Positions 43,022-46,565 of a stretch of 46,565 bases of DNA are shown here, piece after piece. Position 1 is the first letter of the stretch, and every line of letters starts with the position of its first letter. The notes below the pieces were generated by a model that searched no databases, was not told where the DNA came from, and saw nothing but the letters and a program-made list of their open reading frames with translations. The DNA is from Myxococcota bacterium. Its GTDB lineage: Bacteria; Myxococcota_A; Polyangia; Palsa-1104; JAEUJZ01. The DNA lies in NCBI GenBank assembly GCA_025057315.1, contig JANWXW010000156.1, forward strand, positions 1-46,565. The letters are read 5' to 3'. The position numbers and the translations under genes are program-made.

Positions 43022-44962
43022 ATGACCCCGCGGCCACCACCTCCGAGCTCCGTCATGGCGGGGGCACCCAGGACCGTGCAGCGGCTGCGCCGGGTCGTTC
43101 TGGCCAGCGCCGGTGCCACCGTCCTGCTGTGGCTGGCGGCTGCCCCCCTGGCGGCGTTGCCGGTGGGAGAGTGGCTGATCTATGGCGCGGCGGTGCTGCT
43201 CCTAGGAGCGCTGCTGGTCCTCAGTGTGACCGCGGCGGCCCAGCGCCTGGGCCAGCCCGGGCTGGTTCCGGACGAGGTACACGCCGGGCTGTCCATCGCA
43301 GGGTCGGGTGCGCTGTGGGCAGGCGCCTTCGCCCTGCTCTTTCGAGGTCGGGTCGGATCCGGGTGGGCGGCGGCGCTCTTTTGTCTTCAAAGCGGAACGG
43401 CGCTGGCGGCGGCGCTGGCCGTGACCATCGTCGTGCACCGCGTCCGGGCGCCCCTGCGTGCACTCCAGCATCCGTCTGCATCCGAGGAACCGGGCGCGGC
43501 CCTGTCTTACAGTACCTCGCTGGGAGCCTTGGCCACGGGGGCCATCCTGAGTGGCTGTCTTGTGTGCACTGGCATGCTCATTGGACATGGACAAGCCCTG
43601 GGTCAGCGTCGGGCCGCCCGACAGGCCGCAGATCTAGCCGCCATCGTGGCCAGTGCCGCTGCTCACCACGGACATGAGTCCATGCGTCATTTGGTGCGTC
43701 GCCTCGGCGCCGAGCTAGAATCGGACGGCTTCGTGATGCTGCTGGACGCCAACGGGGCCGCCCTGGATGCGCCGCTGCAACCGGAGGGCAAGGGGGTACC
43801 CCGGCTCCGTGTCGATGGAAGCGGCACCCGCTGTGTGTTGATATATCCAGAAGAGCCCCCGCGGCCCCCCCTGCCCTGTGCCGTGCGGGCTCTGCCCTCC
43901 ACCGGTCCCTGGCGCATCGCCGTGGGCCTGCCTGGGCCCCCCAGCGCACTGCCCTTCGCGGCCGGATCGCTGGCCGCTTCGCTGCTGGTGGCCCTCCTTG
44001 GCCTGCTGCTAGGACGGGCCGGGGCGACGGACATCGCACGCGACCTGGGGCGCCTGGCCGAGGACATCGACACCCTCGACGGCAGCAAGGGCGCGCATGG
44101 GCTGCTGCGGCCGCTGTCCAGCCCCTTGACGCCGGAGATCAGCCAGCTCCAGGCCGCCCTCCAGCGCCTCCGTGGGCGCCTGTTCGAGGAAGTGTGTCGT
44201 TATGAGGAGGCGCTGGCCCGGGCCGAGGACGCAGACCGGCGAAAGACCGAGTTCATTGGCGACGTGGGCCGAGAGCTGCGGGCCCCCCTGCAAGCCATCC
44301 TGGACGATGTCCGCCATCTGCTCAGTGGTGAGGACGGTCCGCTATCTGACAAGCAACGCGACGATGTGCTCATCATCCAGCAGGGGGCGCAGCACCTGCT
44401 CGAGCTGCTCCGCGACGTACTCGACCTGTCGGTGTTGCAGGGCGGGCTGCGCCTGGGCCGTCGCGGTCCGGTGGACGTGGCGCAAGTGGCCCGTGACCTG
44501 ATGCGATCAATGCGTCCGCTCATCAACGAGCAGGCTGTGACCCTGCGCCTGGAGGTGGCAGAGGGGACGCCAGCGGCTTTTGCCGACGCATCGGCCGTGC
44601 GACGCATCCTGGGAAACCTGCTGTCGAACGCGGTCAAGTTTACCTCCCAAGGCGAAATTGTTGTTGAGATTCGGCCGGAGGAGATGCCTGCTGGGGAGAC
44701 GGGTCCCGTGCGCTTTGTGCGCGTGCAGGTACGCGACACCGGACCCGGCATTCCAAGTGCTGACCTGCGAAAGTTGTTCACCGAGTTCACCCAGGTAGGC
44801 GCAGCACGACATCAGGTGGGCGGCACCGGACTGGGGCTGGCCATCGCCAAGCGCCTGTGTGAGCTGCACGGCGGTAGCATCGACGTCAAGAGCGCTCTGG
44901 GGCAGGGATCGATCTTTGGCTTCACGCTCCCCGCCGTCAGCTCCGAGGAGGCGGCGGCGTGA
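43022..44962 (+). CDS. Histidine-kinase-like membrane protein lacking the phosphoacceptor histidine
   Basis: The 646-residue protein has four N-terminal membrane segments (about 25-170), a segment near 175-195, a small extracytoplasmic domain (residues about 205-300) and a membrane segment near 305-330. A cytoplasmic kinase core follows. The dimerisation helix reads FIGDVGRELRAPLQAIL. The invariant His of the SHELRTPL motif is R417 (codon CGA, two base changes from either His codon). The ATPase domain is complete: N box NLLSNAVKFT, G1 DTGPGIP, F box FTEFTQVG, G2 GGTGLGLAI. It may therefore bind ATP and regulate or trans-phosphorylate a partner. The partner is probably the next kinase, whose GTG start overlaps its stop by four bases. 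Confidence 0.87.
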   Translation: MTPRPPPPSSVMAGAPRTVQRLRRVVLASAGATVLLWLAAAPLAALPVGEWLIYGAAVLLLGALLVLSVTAAAQRLGQPGLVPDEVHAGLSIAGSGALWAGAFALLFRGRVGSGWAAALFCLQSGTALAAALAVTIVVHRVRAPLRALQHPSASEEPGAALSYSTSLGALATGAILSGCLVCTGMLIGHGQALGQRRAARQAADLAAIVASAAAHHGHESMRHLVRRLGAELESDGFVMLLDANGAALDAPLQPEGKGVPRLRVDGSGTRCVLIYPEEPPRPPLPCAVRALPSTGPWRIAVGLPGPPSALPFAAGSLAASLLVALLGLLLGRAGATDIARDLGRLAEDIDTLDGSKGAHGLLRPLSSPLTPEISQLQAALQRLRGRLFEEVCRYEEALARAEDADRRKTEFIGDVGRELRAPLQAILDDVRHLLSGEDGPLSDKQRDDVLIIQQGAQHLLELLRDVLDLSVLQGGLRLGRRGPVDVAQVARDLMRSMRPLINEQAVTLRLEVAEGTPAAFADASAVRRILGNLLSNAVKFTSQGEIVVEIRPEEMPAGETGPVRFVRVQVRDTGPGIPSADLRKLFTEFTQVGAARHQVGGTGLGLAIAKRLCELHGGSIDVKSALGQGSIFGFTLPAVSSEEAAA

Positions 44963-46565
44963 TCGGGGCGGCTCGGCTGCGAACCGTGCTGGCCACGGCT
45001 CTGTGCTGCGGTGGTGGGGCTCTGCTGCTTCCCTGGACCTTCCGCGCGCTGCTCCAGGTCCCGGCGGATCTGATGCCGGTCCTTATTGCAGGATATTTGG
45101 GTGCTGCTCTGCTCATGACCTTGGCGGTGGCTGTGACCGCCTGGGTGGCGCTGTGGCCGGCGACGCCTTACCTCGGCCTAGGTCCCGCTGATGAAGAGCC
45201 TCGGGGTGCAGAGCCGAGGGAGGCTCGGGCGGCGCTGCTGGCTTTCCCCTTCCGCGTGGCCACGGCAGGTGCCCTTAGCGGGGAGCTGGCGGTGGGTGCA
45301 GGCTGGCTCGCGCTGACCGTCTCTGGCCAGCCCACCTCGCTGGTGCTCGGCCTGTCACTGTGCACCGCCGTGCTGGTGGGCCTGGCATGGCTCCTGCTTT
45401 ATGCAATCGCTCAGCGTGCGATCAGTCTCCACCTGCAGCGCCTGCGCGACGCTGGTCCACCGCCAGGCCATCTGCTCACGGGTACCTCGCTGCGCGGCCG
45501 GCTGGCCTTCACTCTGGTGGTCGCGGTCGCTGCGGGCGTGATCCCGATGGCGGTTCTGGGGACCACACAACTGGAGCACGCAGCCCTAGAGGCCGAGCGG
45601 GCCCATGGGGAACGCATCCTGCACTGGCTGAGGCTGAGTACCCGGGGTCTGCCAGCCCGCAGCGCAGAGCAGCTGGTGGAGACGGTACCACTGGCACACG
45701 GATTCATGGTGCCTGCCGCAGGCGAACCAGAGCGGGGGGGGGTGCTGCGCCTTCCCGGTGGGAAATCATACCGGCTGCCCCCCTCTCCCAAAGAGGATCG
45801 ACCGCTCCTGGTGGTCTTGGCCGCTGTGGTGCTCCTGGTTCTCTTGGTGCCGCTGGCGCTACAGGCGGGTGGCATCGTGCTGCAAGATGTGCGGACGCTC
45901 ATTGCCCAAGTACGCAGCTACACCGATGCCCAGCCACGGACGCGGAGCTCGACCGAGCGGGTCGTCAGCGCCGAGGCGATGCTCGTCGAGGATGCCCTGG
46001 ACCGACTGATGGACCGCATGCGGCGCCTACACGTGGATTCCTACCTGGCCATCGAGCGCAGCATCGATGCGCGGCGCGCCAAGTCCCAGTTCCTTGCCTC
46101 CATGAGCCATGATCTGCGCAGCCCGCTCAGCTCGGTGCTGGGTTTTGCCGAACTGCTGAGCAACGGCTACGAGGGCGCGATTCCCGATGCTGCCCGGCGG
46201 CGCCTGCAGCGCGTGCACAAGACCGGGCGGCACCTGCTGCGCCTGCTGTCGGAGATCCTGGACACGGCCAAGGTCGAATCGCAGACCATCGAGCTGCACC
46301 TGCGGCGCTGTGCCCCGGCAGAGCTGCTGGCGCAGGCCATCCTGGACGCCCGCCGTGGTCGCGCGCACGAGGACTTCCCTGTGGCGCTGGAGATCTCGCC
46401 AGGGCTGCGTACAGTCCAAGTGGACCCCCTGCGCTTCCCGCAGGCACTGGCCTACCTTATCGGTCATGTCCTCGACAGCGCTCAGGGAGAGCCGGGGCAG
46501 CAGCGGTTGCGTGTCTCGGCCCGCGAGGGCCAGAGCGACCACGGCCCCACGTTCGAGGTGGAGGT
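44959..46565 (+). CDS. Membrane histidine kinase, HisKA type (3' end cut by window)
   Basis: The GTG at 44959 overlaps the preceding stop (GTGA). The frame is open to the window edge (535 codons). There are about four N-terminal membrane helices, a fifth near 180-200 (LAFTLVVAVAAGVIPMAVLG), a short extracytoplasmic sensor of about 80 residues, and another helix (LLVVLAAVVLLVLLVPLALQ). A HAMP-like linker follows, then the H box FLASMSHDLRSPLSSVLGFA with His384. The start of the ATPase domain is present (QVDPLRFPQALAYLIGHVLD), with the N-box Asn apparently replaced by His. The rest lies outside. Its topology mirrors the upstream gene, so the two probably arose by duplication and act as a heterodimer. 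Confidence 0.87.
   Translation, partial: MIGAARLRTVLATALCCGGGALLLPWTFRALLQVPADLMPVLIAGYLGAALLMTLAVAVTAWVALWPATPYLGLGPADEEPRGAEPREARAALLAFPFRVATAGALSGELAVGAGWLALTVSGQPTSLVLGLSLCTAVLVGLAWLLLYAIAQRAISLHLQRLRDAGPPPGHLLTGTSLRGRLAFTLVVAVAAGVIPMAVLGTTQLEHAALEAERAHGERILHWLRLSTRGLPARSAEQLVETVPLAHGFMVPAAGEPERGGVLRLPGGKSYRLPPSPKEDRPLLVVLAAVVLLVLLVPLALQAGGIVLQDVRTLIAQVRSYTDAQPRTRSSTERVVSAEAMLVEDALDRLMDRMRRLHVDSYLAIERSIDARRAKSQFLASMSHDLRSPLSSVLGFAELLSNGYEGAIPDAARRRLQRVHKTGRHLLRLLSEILDTAKVESQTIELHLRRCAPAELLAQAILDARRGRAHEDFPVALEISPGLRTVQVDPLRFPQALAYLIGHVLDSAQGEPGQQRLRVSAREGQSDHGPTFEVE

Overview
The window is a G+C-rich, gene-dense stretch of bacterial chromosome. The gene content points to a member of Myxococcota or a related former deltaproteobacterial group. 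The pointers are Hanks-type kinases with long C-terminal extensions, an AgmX/TonB-like proline-rich membrane protein, cysteine-rich lipoproteins, a minor-pilin cluster, a chemoreceptor-like protein without a sensor domain, and many lipoproteins of unknown function. This assignment is inferred from gene content only. I saw no rRNA, tRNA, CRISPR array, insertion sequence or phage module, and no gene-free stretch longer than about 300 bases. The longest gaps are 42738-43021 (a divergent promoter region), 15025-15270 (nothing recognised) and 28639-28850 (a long hairpin).

Layout. 1-6.9 kb, minus strand: an SppA-type S49 peptidase fused to a beta-barrel-like domain (cut by the window edge), a secreted lipoprotein, YchF, an AgmX-like membrane protein and a membrane-anchored metallophosphoesterase. 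7-10.8 kb: a Ser/Thr kinase facing a PilZ-like protein whose C-terminal part has the two metal-binding motifs of class I terpene synthases, then a lipoprotein. 10.9-15.0 kb, plus strand: a minor-pilin operon (FimT/GspH, PilV, PilW), ending in a PilX-like protein fused to a beta-propeller that may replace PilY1. 15.3-18.3 kb, plus strand: a lipoprotein, an encapsulated-ferritin-like cargo protein, a family 1 encapsulin shell protein, and a metallo-beta-lactamase-fold protein that has lost its metal motif and ends in a sliding-clamp-binding pentapeptide. 18.3-20 kb: a chemoreceptor-like protein.

19.9-28.6 kb is an eight-gene minus-strand run with short gaps or 4-base overlaps: thiolase, an HMGL/LeuA-type aldolase, a 73-residue protein, a degenerate MCM-like AAA+ protein, a beta-propeller-like secreted protein, a lipoprotein, a FAM20/HipA-like atypical kinase and an MFS transporter. 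28.8 kb: a Bax inhibitor-1 family membrane protein. 29.5-35.5 kb, minus strand: a six-gene respiratory locus frdABCD-sdhAB. The E. coli-type frd genes are damaged (frameshifts in frdA, frdB and frdD, a nonsense codon in frdD, a missense change in the FAD motif of frdA). The sdhA and sdhB genes downstream are intact but have no cytochrome b subunit of their own here. 35.6-42.7 kb, minus strand: a Cys-rich lipoprotein, an M16 peptidase pair (active plus inactive subunit), and a 1047-residue probable pseudokinase with a very long charged helix encoded by 30-bp repeats. 43-46.6 kb, plus strand: two overlapping histidine-kinase genes, the first lacking the phosphoacceptor histidine and the second intact but cut by the window edge.

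A recurring theme is enzyme folds with lost or altered catalytic residues next to intact partners: pseudo-histidine kinase/kinase, M16 inactive/active, degenerate MBL, degenerate MCM and pseudokinase. The strongest candidates for undescribed biology are the PilZ-terpene-synthase-like fusion, the encapsulin locus with its degenerate MBL/clamp-motif neighbour, and the pilin-propeller fusion.
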